NCBI GenBank assembly: GCA_030068525.1
Contig: JASJOS010000008.1
Coordinates: 248,001 to 312,000, forward strand
DNA: 64,000 nucleotides
Reading direction: 5' to 3'
DNA from: Xanthocytophaga flava
GTDB taxonomy: Bacteria > Bacteroidota > Bacteroidia > Cytophagales > 172606-1
This document shows, piece after piece, positions 18,836 to 28,520 of this stretch; within the stretch, counting starts at the first letter, position 1; the number at the start of each line of letters is the position of its first letter. Below the pieces are notes generated by a model. It did not search any database and was not told where the DNA came from. It was given only the letters and a program-made list of their open reading frames with translations. The position numbers were made by a program, and so were the translations under genes.

Positions 18836-19756
18836 ATGTTATTAAACCGGCCGATTTCCATTGGGTATTTCATTAATTTAATCAAATATGATATACTTGT
18901 CATTTTTGTTTATAGCAGTTTGTCGCTGATTGTTCATCATTACAAGTATCTCCATGCAGTATCGATTCCTATTTCAGTAGCGGCAATCATTGGCACACTT
19001 ATATCGCTCTTGCTTGCTTTTCGAACATCGCAATCGTATGAACGTTGGTGGGAAGCACGCATTATCTGGGGAAGCATTGTAAATGACAGCCGCACATTGA
19101 TTCGTCAGATCAGACAATTTCTTCCTGATGATGACTTAGCACAGGCACAGATAGATCAACACATAGTCAGTTTTAAAGACCGACAGATTATATGGGTCTA
19201 TGCGTTAGGAGAATCGCTGCGAAGACTGCCTTTTTCCAGTCAGGTAACTGCTTATCTGGACAAGCATAAGCTTTTGGATAAAGAAAAACTGCCAAGCAGT
19301 AATATCCCTAACTTACTACTGGAAAAACATTCGGAAGAGTTAAAACTGGTAAGCAATCACTACAAGCTCGACCCCAACAAACAGGTCCAGCTTGACTCAA
19401 CCTTAGCTAGATTAACCGATGCAATGGGGAAGTGTGAACGGATTAAAAACACGGTTTTCCCTAAATCCTATACAGTGCTGATTCACTTTATCATTTATGT
19501 TTTTCTGACTGCGCTCCCTTTTGGGTTAGAAGAAGTGGGGGATGTACCTGAAATGGTGCTGACCATGCTGATACCACTGCTTTTTATCATGATCGAAAAG
19601 ACAGCCATTCTCATGCAGGACCCCTTTGAGAACCGTCCTACCGATACTCCAATGACGGCCATTGCAGTAACGATTGAAAACAACCTCAATCAGATAACAG
19701 GAAACGAAAAAGCTTCAAAACAGCCAGTTGATAATGACAAGTATTACAGCATGTAA
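18836..19756 (+). CDS. Bestrophin/UPF0187 family anion channel
   Basis: A 306-residue membrane protein. The family signature is in the first 100 residues: two hydrophobic segments (about 17-35 and 43-63), then LLAFRTSQSYERWWEARIIWGSIVNDSRTL at 61-90. A second membrane pair occurs near 210-250 with the PFGLEE segment. The C-terminal half ends with DPFENRPTDTPMTAIAVTIE, the conserved cytoplasmic region of bacterial bestrophins. Family members are pentameric channels; eukaryotic ones conduct chloride and bicarbonate. The carbonic anhydrase gene directly upstream suggests that bicarbonate is the relevant ion here, which is an inference. Confidence 0.92.
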   Translation: MLLNRPISIGYFINLIKYDILVIFVYSSLSLIVHHYKYLHAVSIPISVAAIIGTLISLLLAFRTSQSYERWWEARIIWGSIVNDSRTLIRQIRQFLPDDDLAQAQIDQHIVSFKDRQIIWVYALGESLRRLPFSSQVTAYLDKHKLLDKEKLPSSNIPNLLLEKHSEELKLVSNHYKLDPNKQVQLDSTLARLTDAMGKCERIKNTVFPKSYTVLIHFIIYVFLTALPFGLEEVGDVPEMVLTMLIPLLFIMIEKTAILMQDPFENRPTDTPMTAIAVTIENNLNQITGNEKASKQPVDNDKYYSM

Positions 19757-19828
19757 GCAGTTGTTGGATAAGTTCTATATATAATACCCTGTTTTTGAGT
19801 GAGAGGATGTTGCTTTCTGGTAAGTATG

Positions 19829-19865
19829 GATACACTACAACATCCGATCTATGTTGTAGTGTATC
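19829..19865. terminator. Bidirectional terminator hairpin
   Basis: GATACACTACAACAT (19829-19843) and its exact 15-bp complement (19851-19865) lie between the convergent bestrophin gene (+) and the 186-aa gene (-). It can serve both strands. Confidence 0.75.
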
Positions 19866-19894
19866 TTCAGAATCCTGATAGGTTAGACAAGATG

Positions 19895-20455
19895 CTAAGA
19901 TTTATTGAATGAGAAATAGGTTACATGTGTCCAGTATACAGATAACAAACTTGTATCTTCTTTTAACTCAGTTAACCAAGGTGAATGTTTAAAATCAAAT
20001 ACATTGCTGGGCTTTTTATCCAGAATCTCATCAATTTCAACTGAAATGGAAACAATTTCTTTATAAAGTGACTCATTCTGTTTTTCAATGGGCTCAATAT
20101 CTGCTATCAAATCAAAAACTTCTCCACCTTCCAAAAAAAACAATTCCTGTTCTCTTTCCTTGTATTTCTCAAAGAAATCCATTGTTTCTTGCTTAAATCC
20201 TGCTAGTGCTTCTGTATTCAGATTTGCCTGGGTTTGTAGGTAAGTTAAAAAATGGTAAAATTTTTTTAGCCCTTTGTCAAAATCACCTTTTATCCCTATT
20301 GGGTGCTCATAGTCCCATATTTTTGAATCAGCCAATTGCGTGTCACAGCCCAAAATTATTTTATAAAACAATGGTATTTCACTTCTCCATTCCGATAAAT
20401 CTCGTAGTCGGGTCAATTCTTTGTTTGCACTGTATAGATATGCTCTGTTAGCCAT
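19895..20455 (-). CDS. Hypothetical protein, 186 aa
   Basis: I do not recognise this family with confidence. The protein begins MANRAYLYS and is acidic, probably cytoplasmic and mostly helical, with no signal peptide or membrane segment. A central region (about 105-145) has EKYKEREQELFFLEGGEVFDL and looks coiled. The frame has gene-like codon use and an ATG start, and is convergent with the bestrophin gene across a shared terminator. No partner gene suggests a function. Confidence 0.65.
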   Translation of the reverse strand: MANRAYLYSANKELTRLRDLSEWRSEIPLFYKIILGCDTQLADSKIWDYEHPIGIKGDFDKGLKKFYHFLTYLQTQANLNTEALAGFKQETMDFFEKYKEREQELFFLEGGEVFDLIADIEPIEKQNESLYKEIVSISVEIDEILDKKPSNVFDFKHSPWLTELKEDTSLLSVYWTHVTYFSFNKS

Positions 20456-20959
20456 ATTGTTTTTTTAACTGGTGTCTAACTCATAAATAGACAAATTTTT
20501 TGGTTTGTTGAAAACAAAGTTAAAAAGTATTGTTTGCTTTTCATACAAATGAAAAATTGCTGTAGCTGTTAATACGATAGACTTTCCATTGCTTGTCTGT
20601 GAATCAGGTTTTGTAGGCAAAAGTTTAAATATGGTCAATAAGGCGCATACATTTTTACACAAATAGGTGTAATTGTATACCTTTGTTAGGAGTAAGTTTT
20701 TCAACTTTTCTGTTTATTGAAAAATCTGTTTAACTGATTTTGGATAGAGTACAAATTAACAGGTAGGATACGAAAAATGGTTTTCTGGTTCGAGAGAGTG
20801 TATGTCTTATCAGAATGAGTTGCTGAGTCCAACCAAAAACAATAAAGTACTTTTGTTCTCTGTTTAACTTTATTATACCTTAGACTTTGTTTGTTGTACA
20901 AATTTGTAAATATTTATTTTAATACTAGGCTATTGTCAAACATCAAATACGAGCAATAA
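20456..20959. other. 504-bp AT-rich spacer
   Basis: Only short minus-strand frames of 66 and 79 codons occur and neither looks like a protein. A 12-bp palindrome TACAAATTTGTA (20897-20908) lies 51 bases upstream of the PAS gene and could be a regulatory site, but this is weak. Confidence 0.4.
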
Positions 20960-21346
20960 ATGGAAAAGAAAGAACGTCTGGAGCTATTGCATAAAAAGAT
21001 GATTTCAGAAATACAGGATTATGCAATCATCTTATTGGATATTGATGGAACAATTTTAACATGGAACAAAGGAGCCGAAAAAATTAAAGGGTATAAAGAA
21101 GAAGAAATCATTGGCCAGAATTTTAGATTATTTTACATGCCTCAGGACAGACAAGCTGGTTTGCCTGAACAATTGATAGAACTAGCCAAGAAAGAAGGCC
21201 GTGCCCGTCATATTGGTAGACGACTTAAAAAAGACGGCACTATTTTTTGGGGCAGCATTCTTATAACTGCTCTGCATGATGAAGATGGAAAAGTGATTGG
21301 CTTTACCAAACTGACTCGAGAAGTGAATGGCAATGAGATATACTGA
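20960..21346 (+). CDS. Stand-alone PAS domain protein
   Basis: A 128-residue cytoplasmic protein consisting of a single PAS domain (about 15-122) with no output domain. The order is IQDYAIILLDIDGTILTWNKGAEKIKGY (PAS beta strands and first helices), EIIGQNFRLFYMP, then RLKKDGTIFWGSILITALHDEDGKVIGFTKLTRE, the PAC part typical of sensor kinases. Such a domain binds a ligand or cofactor, or mediates dimerisation. No conserved Cys is present at the LOV photoadduct position as far as I can read. A partner kinase is not adjacent. The gene appears monocistronic. Confidence 0.85.
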   Translation: MEKKERLELLHKKMISEIQDYAIILLDIDGTILTWNKGAEKIKGYKEEEIIGQNFRLFYMPQDRQAGLPEQLIELAKKEGRARHIGRRLKKDGTIFWGSILITALHDEDGKVIGFTKLTREVNGNEIY

Positions 21347-21923
21347 AGTCAATACTACCCATACGTTTACTCAACCAATCACTAAAAGATTAAAAAAATA
21401 TCGCATAGTCAGTTGTTTAAACCGAACCGCCAATCCCAACAAGTGCTATAATAATTCCAGATGAGACGCCTGTGAATTTATGGATGATGTCTCTTTTTTA
21501 CAGATAGTTTGAGAAGCATCTTAATCCATTTTTATTGCCAGATTACTAATGCAAATCATTAGTAATCTGGTATTTTTGTGGAAGAAATTGAGTGAGTGTG
21601 GCATAGATTTTTTACGATTTTCAGATCCAAAACAGCCCGGTCCATTTCTGGTACTTCATTTAATGTATTTTCATTATGCATACAACTACTTTTGTTCCTT
21701 TATTGAGATTGGGGATTGTTTGGCCACAAATGGGTTATCCTTTATCTGTTTATCTTTCAGCAATACTTATACTCTTGCATATTGCCTCTCTAAAAAATAT
21801 CCTTAAAAGGATAGATATATAATGCAACACTAGTCATTTTTTATTAAAGCTGACTCGTATTTTTTCATTTCACCTCCGGTATAAATTGATTATATGTATT
21901 ACAATCTTTACAACCTTTTTCAC
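21347..21923. other. 577-bp spacer between the PAS gene and the beta-helix gene
   Basis: It contains the terminator at 21538-21577. An 85-codon frame starting inside that hairpin is not protein-like and is rejected. Nothing else is recognisable. Confidence 0.5.
21538..21577 (+). terminator. Intrinsic terminator downstream of the PAS gene
   Basis: CCAGATTACTAATG (21538-21551) and its exact complement (21557-21570) are followed by TATTTTT. The 14-bp stem with a 5-base loop is a strong terminator, 190 bases after the PAS stop codon. Confidence 0.8.
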
Positions 21924-24380
21924 ATGAAAACACTTTTAACAACCCTAATTTTATTTCTTTGGGGCTTAGCTAGTTCCTTAGCAACCAGCTATTATGTTCG
22001 TACTGATGGCAATGATAGTAATACAGGTACGTCTAATAGTTCATCAGGGGCTTTCAAAACTATAACTAAAGCCTGCGCAATTGCCCAACCTGGAGATGTT
22101 GTTAATATCAATGATGGGATTTATGTTGAAGGCGAAATTCTAATCAACAACAAAAATGGATCTAAAACCAATGTCGTAACAATCCAGGCTATCAATAAGC
22201 ACAAAGCCATTATTCAAAGCATTTCAGGGGGAAGTGCTATTTTTATGAACAATTCCAAAGGAGTTGTATTGGATGGACTGGAAGTAACCTTTCAAACTCC
22301 AACTAGCAGCTATTACTTTGGTATTCTAGCAGTCGACAGCTATTATATAACCGTAAAAAATTGTTTTGTGCATGACATTGGATCATCTGGCATCCAATTG
22401 AATAATGGAGAATATTTCGTTATCGAAAACAATATTATTCGTGACAATGCCAAAAATACAGGAAATCCTAATGGAAGTGGTATCTCTATCTATCATCCTA
22501 AATATACAGCTGGCTATGTAACAGGCGATTGGGGTATTATTGTCCGCAACAATATCTGTTTTGAGAATATCTGTACCTATCCACTGCAAGGTTATGATAC
22601 TCCAGTAGATGGCAATGGCATTATATTAGATGATTTTGAAAATGAGCAAGGTGGTGGACAAACTGGTGGGTACAGTCATCCAAGTTTGTTAGAAAATAAC
22701 TTATCTTTCAATAATGGAGGCCGAGGAATTCATATCTATCATAGTGACAACATTACAGTGCGTAATAATACATTATACCACAATAATACAGAACTATCAA
22801 AATACTATGCATTTGGGTGGAATGGAGATCTGAATATGGATGTGAGTGCAGGTTCTAAGGTTTACAATAACATTGTTGTTATGGATAATTCGAATGCAAG
22901 AGGGTATGCAATGCTGGTTCCCTCAGATGCGGATGTTCACAACAACCTGATTATCGGACCTGCGGGAAAAATGGTTAACGGAGCACCACAGGAAGGAACT
23001 TTACCTTCAGATAATCAAGTACAGCAATTAAACAATCAATCGTATGTGCGATTCGTTAATGCTACTACTAGTATAGGTTCTATAAACACAGTAAATCCTC
23101 AGTTTAGTAACTATTTCGGATTGGCAACAGGTAGTCCGGCAATCAATGCAGGGACAACAACTAATGCTGCCAGTACTGACCAGGAATACAAAGCACGTCC
23201 GATTGGTGGTGCAATAGATATAGGCGCTTATGAATCTGGTGCTTCCACTACAGACACACAAGCGCCAAGTGTACCAGCCAACTTAACTGCATCAGCCATT
23301 ACCACTACTAGTTTTACCTTGGCTTGGACAGCATCTACAGACAATGTTGGAGTGACCAGTTATGAAGTATTTAGAAACGGCACTTCTATTGGTACCTCTA
23401 CCACTACCAACTTTTCTGTTACAGGACTGACGGCAAACACAACTTATTCCATGACTGTTAAGGCCAAAGACGCGGCAGGTAATACGTCAGCTGCCAGTAC
23501 TGCTCTGTCTGTAAAAACCAGTACTAATTCAACTGCTGGCACAGGTCTAAAAGGAGAGTTTTTCACTCAGTTTGGTTATGGTGTAAGTCCTGCACGTGCA
23601 GCCATTGCAGGGAAAACACCTTTATTCTCCTTTACAGCTACCAATATTGATTATCCCTCAGGTGCAACTACTTCCAACTCAGCCAACTGGAATGTATGGT
23701 TGGGAAGTGATGGAACTGGAGCACCATCAGAGGCAATTGAATCATCTACTCTCCGTTTGAGTGGTTATATTCAAATCAAAGCTGAGCATGATATACAATC
23801 TGGTAACTCTACTATTGAAGTAGATTTTGCTGTCAGCTCTCAAGGCTTTATGGCTTTGACAGTGAATAACACACAAGTATTGACCAATGAAGAAAACTGG
23901 TCATTTGGTACGCGAAGTGCACGGGTAAGTTTTCCTTCTGCAGGGTATTATTCAATAGAGTTACTTCATAGTACAGGTTTCGATGCCAGTGGCGTAGAAT
24001 TATATAGCAGCATTGCAGGTACGTCCAATCCTGGACATGGAAGTGGACTGGCAACCTACATTATCCCTAAAACAGTGTTGTTCCCACAAAGTCCTGGAGC
24101 AAGGATTTCTGCTGAAACACCAGTGGTAAATACAGAATTGAGTATTTATCCGAATCCGGTTTCATACAATCAGTCTATTTTACTCTCATCAGATAGATTT
24201 AAGGGTAAGAAAACCCAGATTTATGTGCAAGACATGACTGGCCGTACTTTCCTGCAGCAAATACATGTATTTGGAGATAATGCATTGCCATTGACCTTAG
24301 GATCACTTCCAGCAGGATTATATATAATTCTGATTACAGATGGAACGAATACCCAACAAGGCAAACTCATTGTACGTTAA
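21924..24380 (+). CDS. Secreted right-handed beta-helix protein with FN3, PA14-like and T9SS sorting domains
   Basis: An 818-residue exported protein read from the ATG at 21924 ([11 protein letters not shown]), which gives a clean signal peptide; an ATG ten codons upstream does not. After [15 protein letters not shown] near residue 18, a DUF1565-like start, comes a parallel beta-helix to about 440 rich in N-I-I-N ladders ([21 protein letters not shown]). This fold is shared by pectate lyases and other polysaccharide-acting proteins. It is followed by one fibronectin-III domain (about 443-535), a PA14/GLEYA-like region (about 540-695) and a type A T9SS sorting domain (about 735-818, starting LSIYPNPV). 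The protein is probably surface-exposed. Catalytic identity (for example PL9-type lyase) is unproven. Confidence 0.85.
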   Translation: MKTLLTTLILFLWGLASSLATSYYVRTDGNDSNTGTSNSSSGAFKTITKACAIAQPGDVVNINDGIYVEGEILINNKNGSKTNVVTIQAINKHKAIIQSISGGSAIFMNNSKGVVLDGLEVTFQTPTSSYYFGILAVDSYYITVKNCFVHDIGSSGIQLNNGEYFVIENNIIRDNAKNTGNPNGSGISIYHPKYTAGYVTGDWGIIVRNNICFENICTYPLQGYDTPVDGNGIILDDFENEQGGGQTGGYSHPSLLENNLSFNNGGRGIHIYHSDNITVRNNTLYHNNTELSKYYAFGWNGDLNMDVSAGSKVYNNIVVMDNSNARGYAMLVPSDADVHNNLIIGPAGKMVNGAPQEGTLPSDNQVQQLNNQSYVRFVNATTSIGSINTVNPQFSNYFGLATGSPAINAGTTTNAASTDQEYKARPIGGAIDIGAYESGASTTDTQAPSVPANLTASAITTTSFTLAWTASTDNVGVTSYEVFRNGTSIGTSTTTNFSVTGLTANTTYSMTVKAKDAAGNTSAASTALSVKTSTNSTAGTGLKGEFFTQFGYGVSPARAAIAGKTPLFSFTATNIDYPSGATTSNSANWNVWLGSDGTGAPSEAIESSTLRLSGYIQIKAEHDIQSGNSTIEVDFAVSSQGFMALTVNNTQVLTNEENWSFGTRSARVSFPSAGYYSIELLHSTGFDASGVELYSSIAGTSNPGHGSGLATYIIPKTVLFPQSPGARISAETPVVNTELSIYPNPVSYNQSILLSSDRFKGKKTQIYVQDMTGRTFLQQIHVFGDNALPLTLGSLPAGLYIILITDGTNTQQGKLIVR

Positions 24381-24401
24381 TTGTCATAATTTATATCTGA
24401 G

Positions 24402-24440
24402 CAGCCTTACTTAGACCTTCTAAGTAAGGCTGTTTTGTTT
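24402..24440 (+). terminator. Terminator after the beta-helix gene
   Basis: CAGCCTTACTTA (24402-24413) pairs with TAAGTAAGGCTG (24421-24432) and is followed by TTTTGTTT. It starts 21 bases after the stop codon. Confidence 0.88.
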
Positions 24441-24523
24441 TATTTCCTTTATCCATGCATGACTGTGATTTTGTATAAACTGTGTCAAAAGCAAAATTTC
24501 GAAAAGATATTGTAACTGGATTT

Positions 24524-24539
24524 GATAACAAATGTTATC
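24524..24539 (+). promoter_or_regulatory. 16-bp palindrome upstream of the ferric-reductase-like gene
   Basis: GATAACAAATGTTATC is a perfect palindrome (7-bp arms, AA centre) ending 52 bases before the next start codon. Size and position suit an operator for a dimeric regulator, whose identity is unknown. Confidence 0.35.
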
Positions 24540-24591
24540 GTCTATCTCTATGTGCTTGTCTACTTTTGTCTAAACAAAAACAACAACGTCA

Positions 24592-25923
24592 ATGAATACA
24601 AGCACAAAATTGATAGTTGGAGCACTACTAACCGGATGCCTGATTTATATTGTATCTCCAGGACCAATGCATTTGCTGGAAGATCAATCTGGATGGGAAG
24701 TACGGGAACAGTTAGTCTATGTGACAGGTATGTGTACTATATCACTGATGGTTTTATCAATGATTCTTTCCATACGCGTTGAATATATCACCAACCTGAC
24801 AGGTGGATTAGACAAGACCTATATCGTGCACAAGTGGACTGGAATATTCTCAACTTTATTTGCAGTATTGCATTGGTCCACAGAAAAAGTACCTCATTGG
24901 TTGGTAGAACTTAGTATTATTTCTAATCCGGGTGAATTGACAGATGGAAGTCAGTTTTCAGAACTGGAGATTACATTGTTTCAGAGTGGGGTCTTACTGG
25001 CTGAGGTATTTTTTTATGTGTTTATTGTGCTCATTGCTATTGCCATATTTACTAAAATTCCCTATCGTTTTTTTCGTCGCTCTCATAAACTATTTCCAGT
25101 AGTTTTTCTATTACTGTCCTATCATGCCGCTACTGCTCCCTTAAAAGAACATTGGTTAGAGAGTCCAGCATTCTATATATTAGGTATCATGCTGGTGGTA
25201 GGTTGTGTGGCAGCCTGTATAGCATTGTTTCAACAGATAGGGCAATCACGCAAAGTACAGACAATAATTACTGCTATTGATCAGCATAGAATGGGTATAT
25301 TAGATATTCAATTGAAAACAACAGACAGACCATTGAGTTATACTCCAGGGCAATATGTTTTTCTACAATTTGCTCATGATAACGAACCACATCCTTTTTC
25401 TATTGCTTCTTTTACAAACGGAGATCCTATCTTGCGATTTGCAATCAAAGAAATGGGAGTATTTACTAGAGAATTGCCCAGTCATATCTACATAGGACAA
25501 CGGGTTATTATAGAAGGGCCTTATGGCAACTTTACGTTTAAAGATTCTTGTCAGCGGCAGATCTGGATTGCTGCAGGTATAGGAATTACACCATTCATGG
25601 CACAACTGGAATACTTATCTCTTCATAGAGGAACAGACAAGCCTATTGATTTCTGGTATTGTACACGGGGAGAACTAGCTAGTCAATATCCTTCCTCTAT
25701 AATGGAACTATGCAAAAAAAATGGAATTCGTTTTTATTCTTTAAACTCTTCAAAGGGAGAATATCTCACAGCAGACATACTTAAAAAGGTGGTTAGTGAT
25801 TTTACAAATGTGAGTATATGGTTCTGTGGTCCAGAGAAATTTGCGAAATGTCTTAAAAAAGACTTAAAACAGTACCATTTTGAAAATGCACACTTTCATT
25901 ATGATAGTTTCAGCATGCGTTGA
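24592..25923 (+). CDS. Ferric reductase-like transmembrane flavohaem oxidoreductase
   Basis: A 443-residue membrane enzyme of the ferric reductase/NADPH oxidase superfamily. Residues 1-215 hold about six membrane helices with histidines suited to bis-haem binding (YIVHKWTG and VLHWSTEK near 80-105, RSHKLFPVVFLLLSYHAA near 165-180). The cytoplasmic part has an FAD-binding region (about 218-315, with YTPGQYVFLQF and HPFSIASF near 266) and an NAD(P)-binding region (AAGIGITPFMA near 328, WFCGPEKFAKCL near 405). It should pass electrons from NAD(P)H across the membrane to iron, oxygen or another acceptor. No partner gene is adjacent. A palindromic site precedes it. Confidence 0.88.
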   Translation: MNTSTKLIVGALLTGCLIYIVSPGPMHLLEDQSGWEVREQLVYVTGMCTISLMVLSMILSIRVEYITNLTGGLDKTYIVHKWTGIFSTLFAVLHWSTEKVPHWLVELSIISNPGELTDGSQFSELEITLFQSGVLLAEVFFYVFIVLIAIAIFTKIPYRFFRRSHKLFPVVFLLLSYHAATAPLKEHWLESPAFYILGIMLVVGCVAACIALFQQIGQSRKVQTIITAIDQHRMGILDIQLKTTDRPLSYTPGQYVFLQFAHDNEPHPFSIASFTNGDPILRFAIKEMGVFTRELPSHIYIGQRVIIEGPYGNFTFKDSCQRQIWIAAGIGITPFMAQLEYLSLHRGTDKPIDFWYCTRGELASQYPSSIMELCKKNGIRFYSLNSSKGEYLTADILKKVVSDFTNVSIWFCGPEKFAKCLKKDLKQYHFENAHFHYDSFSMR

Positions 25924-26289
25924 TAATGTCAGAGTATAATGGAATATATTTGTTAGTGAAGTTATTTGACATGATTTTATAAAGCTATAAAGTCTGCTCG
26001 TTGAGCTTCATTAAAAATTACCCTAAACAACTTCAATGTATATGAATACAATGTAAAGCTACCTATTTAGGATAGGGTGTTTTATGTTATCAACAGAATA
26101 GGGAAAAACCAACCTCAAAAATACAGAACAAGCTGGTGGCATCAATTTTTACTCCAACATGCAGAATAAATAGCTGCATATACAAGGGTTGCAAAGGAAT
26201 AATCTGGCTTACCTGTAATACATAGGTTAGTTAGACAGCAATCTGTAGTAACCATACAATCTTTGATACAAACCTGTAAGTCTGTTTTG
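25924..26289. other. 366-bp spacer before the MscS gene
   Basis: No coding region, repeat or clear terminator was recognised. Confidence 0.4.
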
Positions 26290-28317
26290 ATGAAAATACC
26301 TGATCTGAAAAAATGTACTTCTACTCCAAAGCCGTACAGACAAACTGCTGACTTCACCGGCTTACTTCCGATGGCATGGAAACAATTAAAGCCTTCTAAG
26401 CTACAAAATAGGTTATTTGGAACTTCTTTCTGGCTCTTTCTAATCCTGTCATCTGTATGCTTTATCCCAACGTTTGCACAGATACCAGGAATAGGATCAG
26501 ATACAGCTGACAGCTTGAAAACACAACCAGAATGGGAAGAAGATTCGCTAGGCCGACGTAATCCCCGTGGTACAGTTGCAGGATTTCTGGAAGCGGTTGG
26601 GGCAAAAAATTATAGCCGGGCTTCCCGTTATTTGAAAATAGACCACGCAATCCTCGGCTTATCTGATGACCAAATGTCGAATGCCAAAACACGGACAACA
26701 CGGAAACAAGGCAAAGTACTTAAGTCTGCTAACGCTCCTGCTAGCATTGATAGTGTTGAATTAGCACAGAGGTTGCAACGTATTCTGGATGCGAATGGTA
26801 ACTTGCTGCCTTATTCATGGATCAGTGATGAATATGACGGTTCACTTACCGACAATCTGGCACCTAATCTGGAAAAGGTTGGAAAGGCTACCGTGGCAGG
26901 AAAAACCTTTGATTTACTGCTTGAAAAGGAAGAGGGCCCAGATGGTGCCCCAATCTGGTTACTTTCTACCCAGACCATTGCTAAAATTTTGCTTACTTAC
27001 CAACCTGAACAGGCCTCTCCATTAGTTGACAGATGGTTGCCGGCTTACCTAAGAGAACATACTCTGGCATCTGTTCCCATTGGCTATTGGCTAGCTCTGC
27101 TGGTGTTGGCAGTAATAGCCTATCTGCTGGCCTGGCTGTTAACAGGAGTCATTATCTATCTGCTTCCTTTTGCCTGGACTCAGGCCAGCCAGGAGCCTAC
27201 AGCAGGTGTGGTCAAAGCCTTGGGGTTACCATTTCGGATTCTCATTGCAGTATGGTTTTTTGGGGCACTCGTCCAGATGGCAGATATCTCTATTATCATC
27301 CGGCAGCGCCTTGGTGAAATCACCACAGTCATCGGAATGGTAGCTGTGATATTGTTGCTCTGGCGCGTCACAGTTGTTTTTACTCAATTTAGCGAAAGGC
27401 GTATCGCCCGTCGTGGAAATATGGCAGCGGTTTCTGCCGTATTGTTTCTAAGTCGCGTAGCCAAAACGGCTATTGTAGCATTTGGGTTGATCGCTATATT
27501 GTATACTCTCGGCTTTGATGTAACTACAGGATTGGCAGCTCTGGGTATTGGAGGTATTGCACTGGCATTGGGTGCACAAAAAACAGTAGAAAACTTTGTA
27601 GGAAGTGTAGCCCTTATTGTAGACCAACCTATTCGTGTGGGTGATTTTTGTAAAGTAGGGGAGACGGTGGGTACGGTTGAGCAGATCGGGATGCGATCAA
27701 CCCGTATCCGAACACTGGATCGCACGATTGTAACTATTCCCAATGGAGAATTTTCTTCACAACGAATTGAAAACTATGCGCATCGGGATCGCTTCTGGTT
27801 TCACCCGGTAATAGCCCTGCATTTTCAAACAACCCCTGATCAGATCCGGTATATACTCACAGAGCTGGATGCTGCCTTAAAGGCTTATCCAACTATTGAT
27901 AAAGAATCAGCTCGTATCCGCTTTGTAGGTATCGGATCACAGGCGCTGAACCTGGAAATTTTTGCGTATGTACTTGCCAAGGATTACAATGCATTTCTTG
28001 TCGATCAGGAAAGTTTGCTTTTGCAAATGATTGATACTGTTCGGGCAAGTGGTAGTAGTCTTGCTTTTCCTACCCAGGCCCTGTATGTTAATAGCACTCT
28101 TACAGAGGAGGATCTTGCAGGGGAGCTCGGTGGAAATGATTTTAACAGAGACGGTAGGCACAAAACAATTACTCAGATAGAACGGATGAGCAAGGCCAGG
28201 ATTGGTACGCACCCAAACAGCAAAGATACAGGCATAACCTATACCAAACCTGATAGCAATAAAATGGATGGTAACAAGCCGGGTATTGACAAAACAGGAG
28301 ATAAGAAAGCACACTAA
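26290..28317 (+). CDS. MscS-family mechanosensitive ion channel
   Basis: A 675-residue membrane protein. The start is uncertain: the ATG at 26290 is used, but the ATG at 26371 gives a better signal peptide (MAWKQLKPSKLQN, then hydrophobic to FAQ). A periplasmic domain (about 60-250) precedes several membrane helices. The MscS pore helix and beta domain are clear: TGLAALGIGGIALALGAQKT near 415-435, then QPIRVGDFCKVGETVGTVEQ and RTLDRTIVTIPNGEF near 450-495. The C-terminal cytoplasmic cage extends to about 610, followed by a 60-residue hydrophilic tail rich in Lys, Asp and Gly. It should protect cells from hypo-osmotic shock. The repetitive tail with DKTGDKKAH is unusual. Confidence 0.92.
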   Translation: MKIPDLKKCTSTPKPYRQTADFTGLLPMAWKQLKPSKLQNRLFGTSFWLFLILSSVCFIPTFAQIPGIGSDTADSLKTQPEWEEDSLGRRNPRGTVAGFLEAVGAKNYSRASRYLKIDHAILGLSDDQMSNAKTRTTRKQGKVLKSANAPASIDSVELAQRLQRILDANGNLLPYSWISDEYDGSLTDNLAPNLEKVGKATVAGKTFDLLLEKEEGPDGAPIWLLSTQTIAKILLTYQPEQASPLVDRWLPAYLREHTLASVPIGYWLALLVLAVIAYLLAWLLTGVIIYLLPFAWTQASQEPTAGVVKALGLPFRILIAVWFFGALVQMADISIIIRQRLGEITTVIGMVAVILLLWRVTVVFTQFSERRIARRGNMAAVSAVLFLSRVAKTAIVAFGLIAILYTLGFDVTTGLAALGIGGIALALGAQKTVENFVGSVALIVDQPIRVGDFCKVGETVGTVEQIGMRSTRIRTLDRTIVTIPNGEFSSQRIENYAHRDRFWFHPVIALHFQTTPDQIRYILTELDAALKAYPTIDKESARIRFVGIGSQALNLEIFAYVLAKDYNAFLVDQESLLLQMIDTVRASGSSLAFPTQALYVNSTLTEEDLAGELGGNDFNRDGRHKTITQIERMSKARIGTHPNSKDTGITYTKPDSNKMDGNKPGIDKTGDKKAH

Positions 28318-28520
28318 ATGGCTGCTGACCGAACTGGTAACTGATTTATGTGAAATGATCATGAGAAGTTAATAGCTATCACACAAGAGTCTGCCTTTCA
28401 GGTAATTAATTTAACCTTTCAGCCAGATTGTGTTGAGAATCTGAGAGTAAATCAATTTCTTTCTTTACCAACAGGACCAAAGTTTTTTTTTGATTGTCTA
28501 TCCGATTTACTACAACTACC

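Noticed and set aside
20465-20901. Two minus-strand frames of 66 and 79 codons
   Set aside because: They have no protein-like composition, no recognised family and lie in an AT-rich spacer.
21549-21806. An 85-codon plus-strand frame
   Set aside because: It starts inside a strong terminator stem and has no recognisable features.
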